This document shows positions 53,169 to 64,000 of a DNA stretch of 64,000 nt, piece by piece (positions within the stretch are counted from its first letter, which is position 1; the number at the start of each line of letters is the position of its first letter). Source of the DNA: Vitis vinifera (lineage: Eukaryota; Streptophyta; Magnoliopsida; Vitales; Vitaceae); contig NC_081821.1 in the NCBI RefSeq assembly GCF_030704535.1, positions 821,001-885,000 on the forward strand, written 5' to 3'. The notes under the pieces are model-generated. The model saw only the letters and a list, made by a program, of their open reading frames with translations. It did no database searches and was not told the origin of the DNA. The position numbers and the translations under genes are program-made.

Positions 53169-56100
53169 ATGGGTTGCGTTCAGAGCAAGAGAGCTTCCAG
53201 AGATGACCCGAGCGCGGCCGGGGAGTCGGACAGGCAGCGGGAGCTGGAGGAGCTGTCAAACGCTCTTAAGAATGTTGTTAAGGGTAGGAAGGAGGGAATG
53301 GAGGTCGCAAGGGGGGTGGAGAGGGAGAAGGTTACACGTGCCGGAGATTCCCCGGCGACGGAGCGGCGGCGACCGCGTCCGGAGCCGTACTTGAGGAGCC
53401 AACGAGGGTGGCCGTCGTGGTTGTTGGACGCCCTTGGTGACGGAATCCAGGATTGGACTCCTCGCTGCGCCAACTCCTTCGAGAAGCTCGATAAGGTAGT
53501 AATGATTCGCAAACCCTAGCTAAAAGATGTTAATTAGTACTAATCACTGATGTTTAGCATCTGATTCATAGATTTTTTGTTTGATTAATCTTTGTTTAGA
53601 TCGGCCAAGGAACGTACAGCAATGTTTATAAAGCAAGGGATCTAATTACAGGAAAGATAGTAGCTTTGAAAAAGGTTAGGTTTGATAATTTGGGGCCAGA
53701 GAGCGTGAAATTCATGGGAAGAGAGATTCTTGTTCTTCGAAAACTCAATCATCCCAATGTGATTAAGCTTGAAGGTTTGGTTACATCAAGAATGTCTTGT
53801 AGCCTCTACTTGGTTTTTGAGTACATGGAGCACGATCTCGCAGGCCTCGTTGGCCATGGCTCCTATCTCTCCACCAGCCAAGGCCGCAAATTCACTGAGC
53901 CACAGGTCCTTTTCGAATCCGCCAACCCATATTTTAACCCGATCTTCACGTGAATTTTGTCTTAACTATATTTTCCAAGTGAAGATGTTGCGAACTATTG
54001 GGTGAATTTGAGCAATTTATTTGGATTTAGGTGTTTTCCTTTTAAAGTTTGTTATCCGCTGTTGGTTGTTTTATGCATTTTTTTTTGCCATTTCCGTGAA
54101 CAGAGTTTTGAGCTTTTATGGTCGAGTTTGTCTTTTAGTTTTTGTTCTTGTAATTTTTGATGTTTTGGCTTGAGCTTTCTTGGTATTGGGTCCCATTAGT
54201 AGAGTTTTCAGGTGTCTGATTTTCTGCTTCTGTGTTCATAATTTGTGGATCTTTTACCATGATGTTAAAAGTTATATTGTTTTCGGCATGTTGATTCAAT
54301 GGAACTTCTTATTTCACATGACTCCCAAAAATGTAGATAGCCATAGGAGCTGTTCACTTCAGTCCATTTAGAACGGTCTAATTGGTCACCAAAAAACTAT
54401 AATGATTCCTGGAATAGTTGGGATAAGGTTCTTTTTTGATCCAAGTGTGTATGAATTTGTCTATAGCTTTATTGATAAAGAGTAGTCTGAAAAGCCTGGC
54501 TTTTTCAGTCAAATGCTTCCACTCCTTTAAAGCATTATTATGCCTTGATTTCCAGTGGCTGCTCTTGCATACGCCTATCTGCTCATAACTCACGTATTTC
54601 TTAGTAATTAGCTCTAAATAATTCTAATCAGACTCATCAATGATTTTTAAATTTTGGGAAAAGTGTCAAAGCTCTTTTTTTTTTTGTTCGCATTTCTTTA
54701 TTATTATTGGGCCAATTATGTCATCATATATACATACTAGACATACATACATATATATATATATATTCTGTGCTTTTAGCAAAGGTGAATAATGTGTTGT
54801 TGGAGAAAAAGAGAACACAGCTACTTACTTGATAGAGAAGGAAGATGTTTCTGTTGAGAGGTTCTGTTAGTGATGTGATTAAAAAGCACTTTGCGACATA
54901 CAAGCATACAGCTGCAACATTCTTTCCACAATATTGGCTGTTACTACTTAATCCTAGTTTTCTTAGAAAAATTATGTCTTCTCATAAAAAAGGATTGAGT
55001 TAATTGCTGAACTAGAGACCTACCTTTGCTTATATTAGTAACTCTCGTGCTTGTGGATGCTGATTAACAGCTTCTCACCTTTGACGTATATGGGCGAGCA
55101 AGCAGTTGTTGCAACTATCTACCAGTTATGAAAGATATGATTTAGGATAACTTTTGAACATTTAGAAGGTCATTTTAAGAGAGGCACTTTACTTGAAACC
55201 ATGGATATAGGCTGATAATTTCTCTTTACAAACCTTTGATGCGTTTGTCTTGGTTGAGATGGGTCTAAAATTGCCCTTACATGTAAAGTAAATTAATCTC
55301 CTTTTTAGGTATTCCTTTTATGGTTAGCTGCCCATTCTCAATGTCTTCCCTTTCGCAGGTCAAATGCTTTATGAAGCAATTACTCTCTGGGCTTGAGCAT
55401 TGTCACAACCAAGGTGTTCTGCATCGAGATATCAAGGGTTCCAATCTGTTAATCAACAATGAAGGAATTCTAAAAATAGCTGATTTTGGACTGGCTACTT
55501 TTTTTGATCCTGACCGCAGGCGGCCCATGACTAGTAGAGTTGTCACTCTTTGGTACCGACCCCCAGAACTACTTCTTGGGGCCACTTATTATGGTGTTGG
55601 TGTTGACCTTTGGAGTGCTGGCTGCATTTTGGCGGAGTTGCTTGGTGGGAAGCCAATAATGCCTGGACGAACAGAGGTGATCTATTTGCCATCCTTTTTA
55701 GTTGGAAAATCCTTAAATAACCAATTCTAACAATCTATTCTCAAATCAATCATTTTTTTAAAATAATTTTTTAGTAGTGACAGGGTTTTTATGCAACAAT
55801 AATTTAGGTCGTTGGTTTCTATCCATTGGTCACGTCCTCATCAACCTGGGCTTTGAAGATTCTGTCCATCCATTATCCTGCTTGTTGCAAAAAATCAAAT
55901 GGTTAGGAATTTAGATTCACATGCACCTCCATTGGGCTATTTAGGTTTCATTGGGGAACAGATTTAGGTTACATTGGAGAACAGATTATGCTTAAACATG
56001 TCACTTTAATTTGCATGTACTGCCAAATATACCATCACTGTTAAATGGAGGACACAGAGCTGCACTTCTACTACTGAGTGGCCTAGCTTATTTTTTTTAA

Positions 56101-59100
56101 GATACAGAATTGTCAGGGCCATTATTTAATGGAGGATACTCAAAAATCACTCTGTATTTTTATCTGCTTGGTGATCCTTGTAGATGTTGTAGCTGTGAAT
56201 CCTAATTTCATTTTTTTTATTGGATTATTTTCCTTCTTAGGTTGAACAAGTGCATAAGATATTCAAGTTATGTGGCTCCCCATCTGAAGAATATTGGAAG
56301 AAATCCAAACTGCCACATGCAACAATCTTTAAGCCGCAACAGCCGTACAAACGCTGTGTAGCAGAAGCATTCAAGGATTTCCCTTGTTCTTCGCTTCCTT
56401 TGATTGAAGCTCTTCTTTCAATTGATCCTGATGACCGAGGCACTGCCACTTCTGCTTTAAATAGTGAAGTGAGTAATCTCTACTGATTGCAATGTTTACT
56501 TCTTTGGAAAGTAATTACATTTGCAAGATAATTTGTATCCTTAATGTTCCATGTCCAAGCATGCAATCTGGTTAGCTATCGTTGGTTTGACAATCTGTGG
56601 CAGTTTCAATTTATGAATACTGTGTTGGTTCTTGACTAATGAAGGTAATTGTTGTGATTGCAATGCATAGTAAGATAAGAGTTGTTGTTGTGATTGCAAT
56701 GGAAGGTAAGATAGATTTGGAGTCGAAACCATGCAACCATGATTCTATCAATAGTTAGATATTGTGTTGCAGTTTCAGCTTATGAGCGTGATGCTTTTTT
56801 TTTATCTTGTGGTTTTTAACTAGTAAAAGGTTAGTGCCAACATTTGCAATTTTGGAGTCTAAACCATATGATATGTTTCTATTTTTGGTTTTATGTTTTA
56901 AAAAAAAATAGAATTATAAGATTTATGATTGTAGAATCATCCTCCTACTGTGGCTTTTGGTTTTGACATTTGAATGTTATTAACTATGCCTCTTATTATT
57001 CTTTAAGAGGTCCTCTGTTAGCATAATAGTAGCTGAAAATGCATTGTCTACTCAGTACATGAAAGCAAGATTTCTATTGCCTTTGCTGTATTCATTTGTG
57101 GATTAATTGCAGTCCCTTTTTCTATATCTAGACATTTGAGAATGAGCTAAATGTTATAATGCTTGACTTTTTACCAATAAATGGCTTTGACCATCTTTTT
57201 ATGTACAAGGAAATTGAGTTAGAAGCTTAATGTTGAGTTACTCTATTCTCTGTAGTCTCTGTAGGGATTTCTTTTATCTTGGATCTACACTCCTAATCCT
57301 TGCCAAAACTTGCATGATTAAACTATCATCCATGAATCCGGCAGCAAATGGTTCACTGTTGCATCAGTAATCAAGATTATGATCATTGGATTTTGGATCT
57401 TGAAAGAATGATAAAAAAACTGTTGCAATACATGATTCCAAGATTGATGTCCTTTTTTTATTGTAATATGTTTTTGTTCTTCAAGAAGGCAGTTTCTGGT
57501 AATAGTTTGTTGTGGATCCCAAGAAATTATGTTATATTTATTCATTACTGTATTTATTGTTTTAGAAGCTAATTGCTGCTGGTCAAATCTGCTTTAGATC
57601 TTTAGAAATTGGCTCAATGTATACATTTGAAACCGTGTAGAACTGCTCTGACTTGATTGTTTACTTGGTACCTTGTCTCTGCTTACAGTTCTTTACTACT
57701 GAACCATATGCTTGTGAGCCGTCAAGTTTGCCAAAGTGTCCTCCCACCAAAGAAATTGATGTAATAAAATTAAGAGATGAAGCAAGAAGGTTGGTTTCTG
57801 TTTCTTTTCTTCATTTTTTGCCATTATCTGGAATTGTATTTCCTAAATACTGACTGTTACTATTGATTTTTCTCTTTAGGCAAAGAGGGGTGAGCGGGAA
57901 AGCCAATGTTGTTGATGGTAACAGAAGAGTCAGAGCTCGTGATCGGGGTGGACGGGCAGTTCCAGCTCCAGAAGCCAATGCAGAGCTCCAAGCAAACTTG
58001 GATGTATGTCTTGCCGACCTTCCTGTTTTTTATTTTTTTGCACTAAATGCATTAAGACTTCACCTCCTGATCCCCATCTTTGAGACTTTGTTAGGTTGTG
58101 CTTTAGTCTTTTTACTTTGGCCTAGTGGTTGTGCTATGCCATTAAGTGGCTGCAGCCCAGGAAGTGTCTTTGGTTTGGGTGGGTGTGTCTAGTTATATGA
58201 TTCTTCACTTCTCAAATTTTAGGATATGGCAAGTCGATTAAAAAATAAGCTTGAATGGTACTTGAGTATGGCATAATAAAGGGAAAAAATCAATTAGAAG
58301 TAAAAAAATTAATCTATCCTTGGTTAAAAAAAATTTCTCTCTTTTATCCTTATTTTTTTAGAAAAGAAAAAAAAGAGTCAAAATAGCAAATATATGAAGC
58401 AAAATAGGAGAGCATTCTACAAGGATTCCCACATTTACATCCACTCTTGTCATGGCCTGTGATGTGGGTGTGTTTAGTGAAGTTAAGCCCTGGTATTACA
58501 GGTCAGCACAAACTCTATTTTATTTGCATAATTCCATTTTTTGGTCTTTGTAAACAGTGCCACTATTCATTTGCTATAGTTACCTCTCCAACCCCAACAA
58601 AGAAAAAGTTGAGGAATGCTGTCAGTCATCAGATGGTTGCTATCATTTGGTCAAACTAGCTTTAAACCAAGATTATCTCTTAGGTTGGTCATTAGACCTA
58701 TCCACTGGCTGGGTCCACCTTCCCTGTATACTGCAAAATTTGGATGTCATTTAGATTAATCTGTGCTTGAGTTAGCCTATGCTAATTTTTGTTGTATCTA
58801 GTTGTACTCCAATTCTCTCTTTGGTACATCAAAGTTAATTCTAATACTTAACTGCTTTTTTGTATACCAATTTTTCCAGAAGTGGAGAGTGATGAATCCA
58901 GCAAATTCCGAGAGCAAGAGCGAGAAATTCCCGCCTCCCCATCAGGATGGAGCAGTTGGATTCCCTCACACATCACGCAATGGACCTGTATCATTTGGTG
59001 CAACTGATACTTCATTTAGCTCATCATTTTTCAATCTAAAGCACTCGACATCTGTTCGACATACTGGGACTGCAGGAGGCCCTTCAAAGAGAAAAAGCAG

Positions 59101-59239
59101 CAGAGCAGAGCCCCAAACAGCTCCATCTCGTAGGTTCCTCCGATTACTCAAGACATCCTCAACAACTCCATCAATGCATCCAAGCTCAAAGGGCAAAGAA
59201 TCAGTTTCAGAAGTTTTTGGCAGCCAAAAAGTAAAGTAA
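53169..59239 (+). CDS. CDK-like Ser/Thr kinase with N-terminal MGC motif (At1g54610/IBS1-type)
   Basis: Seven exons (53169-53495, 53600-53905, 55359-55676, 56241-56468, 57689-57789, 57880-58003, 58880-59239) join in phase to 587 aa. The N terminus MGCVQSK is a myristoylation/palmitoylation signal, so membrane attachment is likely. The kinase domain starts near residue 104: glycine loop IGQGTYSNVY, Lys at about 133 in VALKKV, a PESVKF helix with Glu 151 in place of PSTAIRE, HRDIKGSN with Asp 235, DFGLA with Asp 253, and VVTLWYRPPELLLG. All catalytic residues are present. The tail from about 400 is basic and Ser-rich, containing KFPPPHQDGAVG, typical of this plant CDK-like group. Substrates are unknown. 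Exon 2 uses a weak donor, GTCCTT. Confidence 0.93.
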
Positions 59240-59874
59240 AAACTCTTCAGAGTTTAGCATAGTTTCGCATTCCTTCTTCCCCTTTTTGTCGGATTAGATG
59301 CCCTAGCCGTCAGTTCTCAAATATGCATTTTTCTTCCCCATAGTTCCCATTTATTGTATCTCATCATAAGTAAGTGGGTGTCTTATTCCAAACAACCAAA
59401 ATGGATTCCCCCACTTCTGTTGTACAGTTTTTGGAATGAAGCTCTAGCTTTATTGTCGTCTTTCACTTCCCTTTCTCTTAAAGCTTTTAGAAAAATCGGT
59501 TGTCCATATCAAAGTTAGCCCTAGTTAATCAAATATCTGTATCTTCCATGATGGGTATGAGGCTCCACGGAAAGGGAGTGTTGGACTATGATTTATTAAG
59601 CTTATAGAAAAATGTGTTTTTCAACATATCATTTATAGAAAACACTTCATGACTGAATCACTGATTGTGATGTCCCTGGCTTTGATGAAGTCAATTTACC
59701 ACTTCTCAGGTAGTTTTCCAGGGGGAATATGATATTACGTGCCTAAAGTCAATATCTAATCGTGTAGTAGTTGGATTTTTAAATGACAGTTAATTATCCA
59801 ACTTGTCTTGATAAAGGAAAAGAATCTGAAAATGCCAAGAAACAAACAGACAGACAATTATGGTTGTGGCTGCT

Positions 59875-59882
59875 TATAAATA
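59875..59882 (+). promoter_or_regulatory. TATA box of the secreted-peptide gene
   Basis: TATAAATA lies 49 bases before the ATG at 59924, implying a leader of only about 20 bases. An ACGTG core lies further upstream near 59738. Confidence 0.6.
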
Positions 59883-59923
59883 GGAATATGGTTCACCTGC
59901 ATTTATCTTCCATCTAAAGAGAC

Positions 59924-60378
59924 ATGATGTTTGGAGAGAAGAGAATATTCCTTGTTCTTCGCCTACTTCTACTCACCATTCTAGTTCTTTCATTTGTCAT
60001 GGCTGTCACAGGTATCTAACACCCTCCCTCTCATTTTTCATCTTGATCCTTTACACTAGTTTAATTCTTGAAAAATGATTTTTTGACGTTTCTTGAAATT
60101 GTTTTCTTCTTTCAATTTTTTTTTCTTTTAACATGGGAAAGTTTGGGAAAATATCTGTTATAAATTTAATTTTCTTGAAAATTTTCATGCACAACTTTTA
60201 TTTTCTATGAACTTTTTGGGATTCAAACATATTTATTTTCTTGTATGCTTCTTCCATATGTTGAACAGCTAGGGAAGGGGGACAAGTGCCCGGATTGAGG
60301 ACCGTGCAGAGGGTTCAAAGCCGAGATCCGCTGCCACCGCCGCCACCTCCCCGAGCGCCACCAGGCCCAGGGCCTTGA
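59924..60378 (+). CDS. Small secreted proline-rich peptide precursor, 65 aa
   Basis: Two exons, 59924-60011 and 60269-60378, joined by a GT-AG intron (GTATCT...TTGAACAG) in matching phase, give 65 aa. The first 30 residues form a clear signal peptide: basic start MMFGEKR, hydrophobic core IFLVLRLLLLTILVLSFVM, and a small-residue cleavage site AVTA. The mature part has about 35 residues and ends SRDPLPPPPPPRAPPGPGP before the stop. It is Pro/Arg-rich without cysteines, as in precursors of post-translationally modified plant signalling peptides, but it does not match the CLE, CEP, PIP, IDA, PSY or RGF signatures that I know. A TATA box sits at the right distance. It was invisible as a long frame because both exons are short. 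The function is unknown; secretion is inferred. Confidence 0.75.
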
Positions 60379-60399
60379 TTGATAAGCATTCCACACATT

Positions 60400-62320
60400 T
60401 CATATGTATCAAAACTTAATATTAACGATGGTAATAGCAATTACAGCCAGTGTTATCTTCGTATAACACACTATTTAATTGTATCAGTCAGTTCATCAAT
60501 ACCAAATAATGGAGTGAAGGGCCAAAGGATTCGTATCATTAGTCATCGATGTGTGAAGTTGGTAGGTCCATTTTCCACCATATACCGTAATGTCATGGCT
60601 ACTCTGTTCATGGGTTTCCACCATACCCGAATTCAAACTTGGATTGGACCAACAAATCCCACATTGATTGTTTGACTGACTCTTAATCTCATAGTCCATG
60701 ATGGTAACATCATATGACTTTGAATTTTTGAAGAGACGAGTTTTTGAAATTTATGAGGGTCAAATTGCATTTTTATAGACGTGTTTTAATACTATAAAGG
60801 CTAACTGAGTTAAAACTTAAAACTCACAATGTCTTGTTGGGTCAAAGAAATATTTGATAAACATTAATGGATTCAAAAATGATAATATACAAACAACAAG
60901 CTTGAAAGTACAATTTATATGAAAAATCATGTTATGTAATCTTTAATAAGAAGATTTTAGGATAAAGATAAATGAGTTAGAAAAGTTTTAAAAAATCTGA
61001 ATAGGATTTGAGATGGATTCGGGTATGACCTGTTTGCCCCTGTCTCATCCTTCCCGATTATATATAATTTTAAATAAAAAAATATTTTAATTATTTTTTT
61101 TCAATTTTTTATATAAATAAAATGTTACTTTTTATATAAATAAATTATAAACATTTATAATATTTTTTATTTATAAATCGTATTTATTTTTAATAAAATT
61201 TAAATTTAAAATACAAAAAATGAATAAAAATTAAATGGGACAAGAAATTTCCTATACCCACCACATTTATTTATTTATCTTTTTTGATAGGATGAAAATA
61301 AATATAAATAAATAGGATAGGATTGGAACGAAGGTAATATGCTCGGTCTACCCAATTGTCATCCTTACATACGAGGGTTGCATGACTTAGAAATTCACTA
61401 GTTATGAATATGTTTCAAAGCATTGAAAGTCAATACGAATAAACCTGATAACATTTACATATTCATCAAATTCAAAACAATGAAAGCGTATTTTGCATGC
61501 AAAGTGTTTTATAATAGCAATCTATGCATAAACAAGTCTACAAAGCAGAACAATGTGAATAATTAAATAGTTTCTTCCAGCAGAAAGAAAGGATAAAAGA
61601 AAATGACATTCTCCATATTCTATAATCTTTCATTTGAGAAAAAGAAAAACCCACCTTCACATTTTTTCAAAGTGAAGACCAAATCTTTTACGTTACAAAA
61701 ACCTGGTAGTCAATGAACCGATGAGAGCACAACACAACCACAAATGTTTATTAACAGAAAAAAAAATAAAAAATAAAAAATTCCCAAAGAGACCTTGTGA
61801 CATGAGTCACGGGATCATATATCTCGATTTTATTTTTTATTTTTTTTGGGCCAAAACTCAACACCTAAACATGTAGAAATTATTTTTCTTTTTATGGCTT
61901 CTTTCTCCCTACTACTTCAGAATGTAAACACCAAATAGCATATATAATTTATATATAAGATAAAATTAATAATTATAAGAAATAAATAATTGAAATTTTA
62001 ATAATATTTTTATTTTTTATATTTGATATTGTCAAAAAATAATAATATGAATAAATATGAATTTATTAAATAGAATGTACCGAAGATATATAAAATAATA
62101 ATATTTATTTTCATCCAAAAGTTATATATGTTATTATTTTATAATTTTAATTTATATCATTTTTATATTTATTATTATAAAAATAAGTGTAGAGGAAAAT
62201 ATTTATGTTTATTTAAATGTTTTAAATAAAAAAATAGTTTGAAAAATACAATAATGATATATATAATGTTTTACAACAATACTATAATTAACAGCCTCAC
62301 AGTCACAGCAGAGTGGTTTA
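60400..62320. other. AT-rich intergenic region
   Basis: No gene is recognised. The 98-codon frame near 60379 follows directly on the peptide gene stop and is 3' UTR or chance. Confidence 0.5.
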
Positions 62321-62429
62321 TCCACTCCTTTGAATAGCTTTTATTATCCGGAGGTCCATGGCTGACTAAGTCCTTTCCCAGATTGGATTGAAAGGTAAGG
62401 GTTTTGCAAGAAAATAGCCCGTTTTATCC

Positions 62430-62591
62430 GCTGCAGCCTTCATCTCCCAGATTCCTTTTTAATCACTGAAAAAACACCCCAAAAAGAGTAGAAAGTGATC
62501 TCTCTTTTGAAGGAGTTGATGGAGAGAGGGGGAGGGGCCGAGGACTGCAATAGCTGCATCTACCACACACCACCTACCTGTTGTTAATAAA

Positions 62592-62633
<42 letters not shown>

Positions 62634-62733
62634 CATTTAATTCTCTGTCAAGGTTTCCTGCAACCCTCAACCATTTTGAACTTTCTTCAGTATTTCATTA
62701 AGAAACCCTAGTGCAGTTTCATGGAGAAGATGG
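62430..62733 (+). other. Possible 5' leader and first exon of a gene running off the right edge
   Basis: The segment has a (GA)17 tract, an AAACCCTAG telo-box at 62703, and an ATG at 62721 followed by GAGAAGATGG|GTGAGT, a strong donor. Together these resemble a plant 5' leader with a very short first coding exon. No downstream exon was found before 64000, so this is tentative. Confidence 0.3.
62595..62628. repeat. (GA)17 microsatellite
   Basis: An uninterrupted GA run. GA tracts in leaders can bind GAGA-binding (BPC) factors, but no role is shown here. Confidence 0.9.
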
Positions 62734-62949
62734 GTGAGTGCAGTTTGCAGTACTACTAGTATTGTCTTGAAACCGCATCCCACTACTCTTCTGCTCAGAC
62801 CCAACGCCAAGTTACCAACTGCAACACCTTTAAGGAAATTTTTGTGGAGTTTTTCAATGTAGGGAATTCTTACTTGAAACCTGGTCAGACTCGACACAGC
62901 GGTCTGGTATATCTTTTCATGCAATATAGGGTTTTGGGTTTGAATCTGG

Positions 62950-64000
62950 ATTGGGTTTTTGTTTGATTTGGGTGATAGGTATTTCTTTGGGATGTAATTA
63001 AACCTCCCATGAAGATTTTGTGTTAGGCCCTTTTCACTTCACTTGCATATCAATCGATTGGAATGCAAGGAGGGAAATAAGGGCCATAAGTTTTGAGTAT
63101 ATCATTATCTTTATAATAAAGGCATATTTATATTCCATATTTTTATTTTGTATTGAATAAATCATAATTTTTTAGAAGTTCGAGTTTTTGAAAGTTCCAT
63201 AATTTTTTTTAATATTTATATTTTTAAAATATTTTTTTAATTAGAAAGTATATTAAAAAGAATTAAATGACAAATTATATTAGTTTCTTAGGTTATGTTT
63301 GGTTACTGAAAAGTACTAATAAAAAAAAAATATTAAGAAAAATGATTTTTTTTATTTGGTTTCATTATGAAAAATATTAAAGAAAATTAAATATAATTAA
63401 AATTAGTTAGAAATTTATGCATTTTAAAATCATTTAATCTTTATATAATTGAAGAAAATAAGTAAAATAAGTTTAAAAAAATATGTAAAAATAATTTATT
63501 GACTTTAAATCTATTTTTTTTATTTTCCTTCACTTTTTCTTTACTTTTTTTTTTCCTCTTTTTTTTTACTCTTGCATTTTCTCACAAAATTTCCAATTAA
63601 AGAATATTGTTTTAAGTTATATTTATAAAGAATAAGAGATGGTTTGATAGCACCACCTTGCTTTGCTTTGAAAAAAGCACACGCCTTTTATTAAAAATTT
63701 AACCTTTTATTAGAAATTTAAAATATGATTATTAATCGAGGATCTTTATGATAACATTAAGACAGTTAAGTATATTTTATTTTTAATTATTAGAATATGA
63801 AATATTACCATTGTTAATGGCCTCATCATGGCTTTGAAATTTAAAAGGGTTGCTTACTATAAATTTGAACATATAAAGAAAAATCCAATTTTATTGTAAA
63901 TTAAAAACTACATTTTCCAATAGTATTGTTATATTTACATCTTGGAAAATATATTTTCACATAATATGAATTTATTTTCATAGAAAAAAATTATTTTCAA
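62950..64000. other. AT-rich DNA to the window edge
   Basis: No gene seen. Near 63291-63315 a GGTTATGTTTGGTTACTGAA motif repeats the MITE-end-like sequence noted elsewhere in the window. Confidence 0.5.

Noticed and set aside
53104..53394. 96-codon Arg/Gly-rich frame over kinase exon 1
   Set aside because: It is an alternative frame of the GC-rich first exon; the MGCVQSK frame continues into the kinase domain.
60379..60675. 98-codon plus-strand frame right after the peptide gene
   Set aside because: It starts one base after the peptide stop codon, lies in probable 3' UTR and shows no protein features.

Overview
The window is nuclear DNA of a flowering plant, almost certainly a eudicot. It is AT-rich, its genes carry GT-AG introns, and its families (CASP-like protein, UBC27-type E2 with UBA, myristoylated CDK-like kinase, Atos-domain protein) and its debris (Copia, Gypsy, hAT, PIF/Harbinger, tRNA-type SINEs) are plant-specific. 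The mix resembles a woody dicot such as grapevine, but that is an inference from general character; no alignment was run.

Layout. 1-6400: no gene recognised; a short tandem duplication and a 310-bp MITE-like element. 6587-8227 (+): intronless ARM-repeat protein. 8.3-11.6 kb: no gene. 11608-12367 (-): three-exon CASP-like membrane protein with a TATA box. 12.5-16.6 kb: AT-rich, with a Gypsy-type solo LTR and a 4 x 32-bp minisatellite. 16611-22952 (-): five-exon Atos-family protein; its 2.9-kb second intron holds a Tourist-like MITE and an old internal duplication. 25771-27617: PIF/Harbinger-type element with a (TA)n core. 30182-40044: old Copia retrotransposon broken by a probable solo LTR (32629-37696), itself broken by a hAT transposon (34703-37581); each layer has its own target-site duplication. 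40439-43563 (+): five-exon E2 ubiquitin-conjugating enzyme with UBA domain. 45359-45499 (-): possible 46-aa membrane microprotein. 45.6-52.8 kb: gene-poor, with an 82-bp perfect palindrome next to a cluster of tRNA-type SINEs. 53169-59239 (+): seven-exon CDK-like kinase with an N-terminal MGC motif. 59924-60378 (+): two-exon gene for a 65-aa secreted proline-rich peptide. 60.4-64 kb: AT-rich, with a GA-repeat leader-like segment near 62.6 kb that may begin another gene to the right.

The genes do not form a pathway; this is ordinary plant gene order with independent promoters. The observations most worth following are the small secreted peptide gene, the three-layer transposon nest with exact target duplications, a tRNA-like segment with pol III A and B boxes inside the hAT terminus, and the short membrane microprotein. 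Exon boundaries were read by hand from splice sites and reading phase; no database search was possible.
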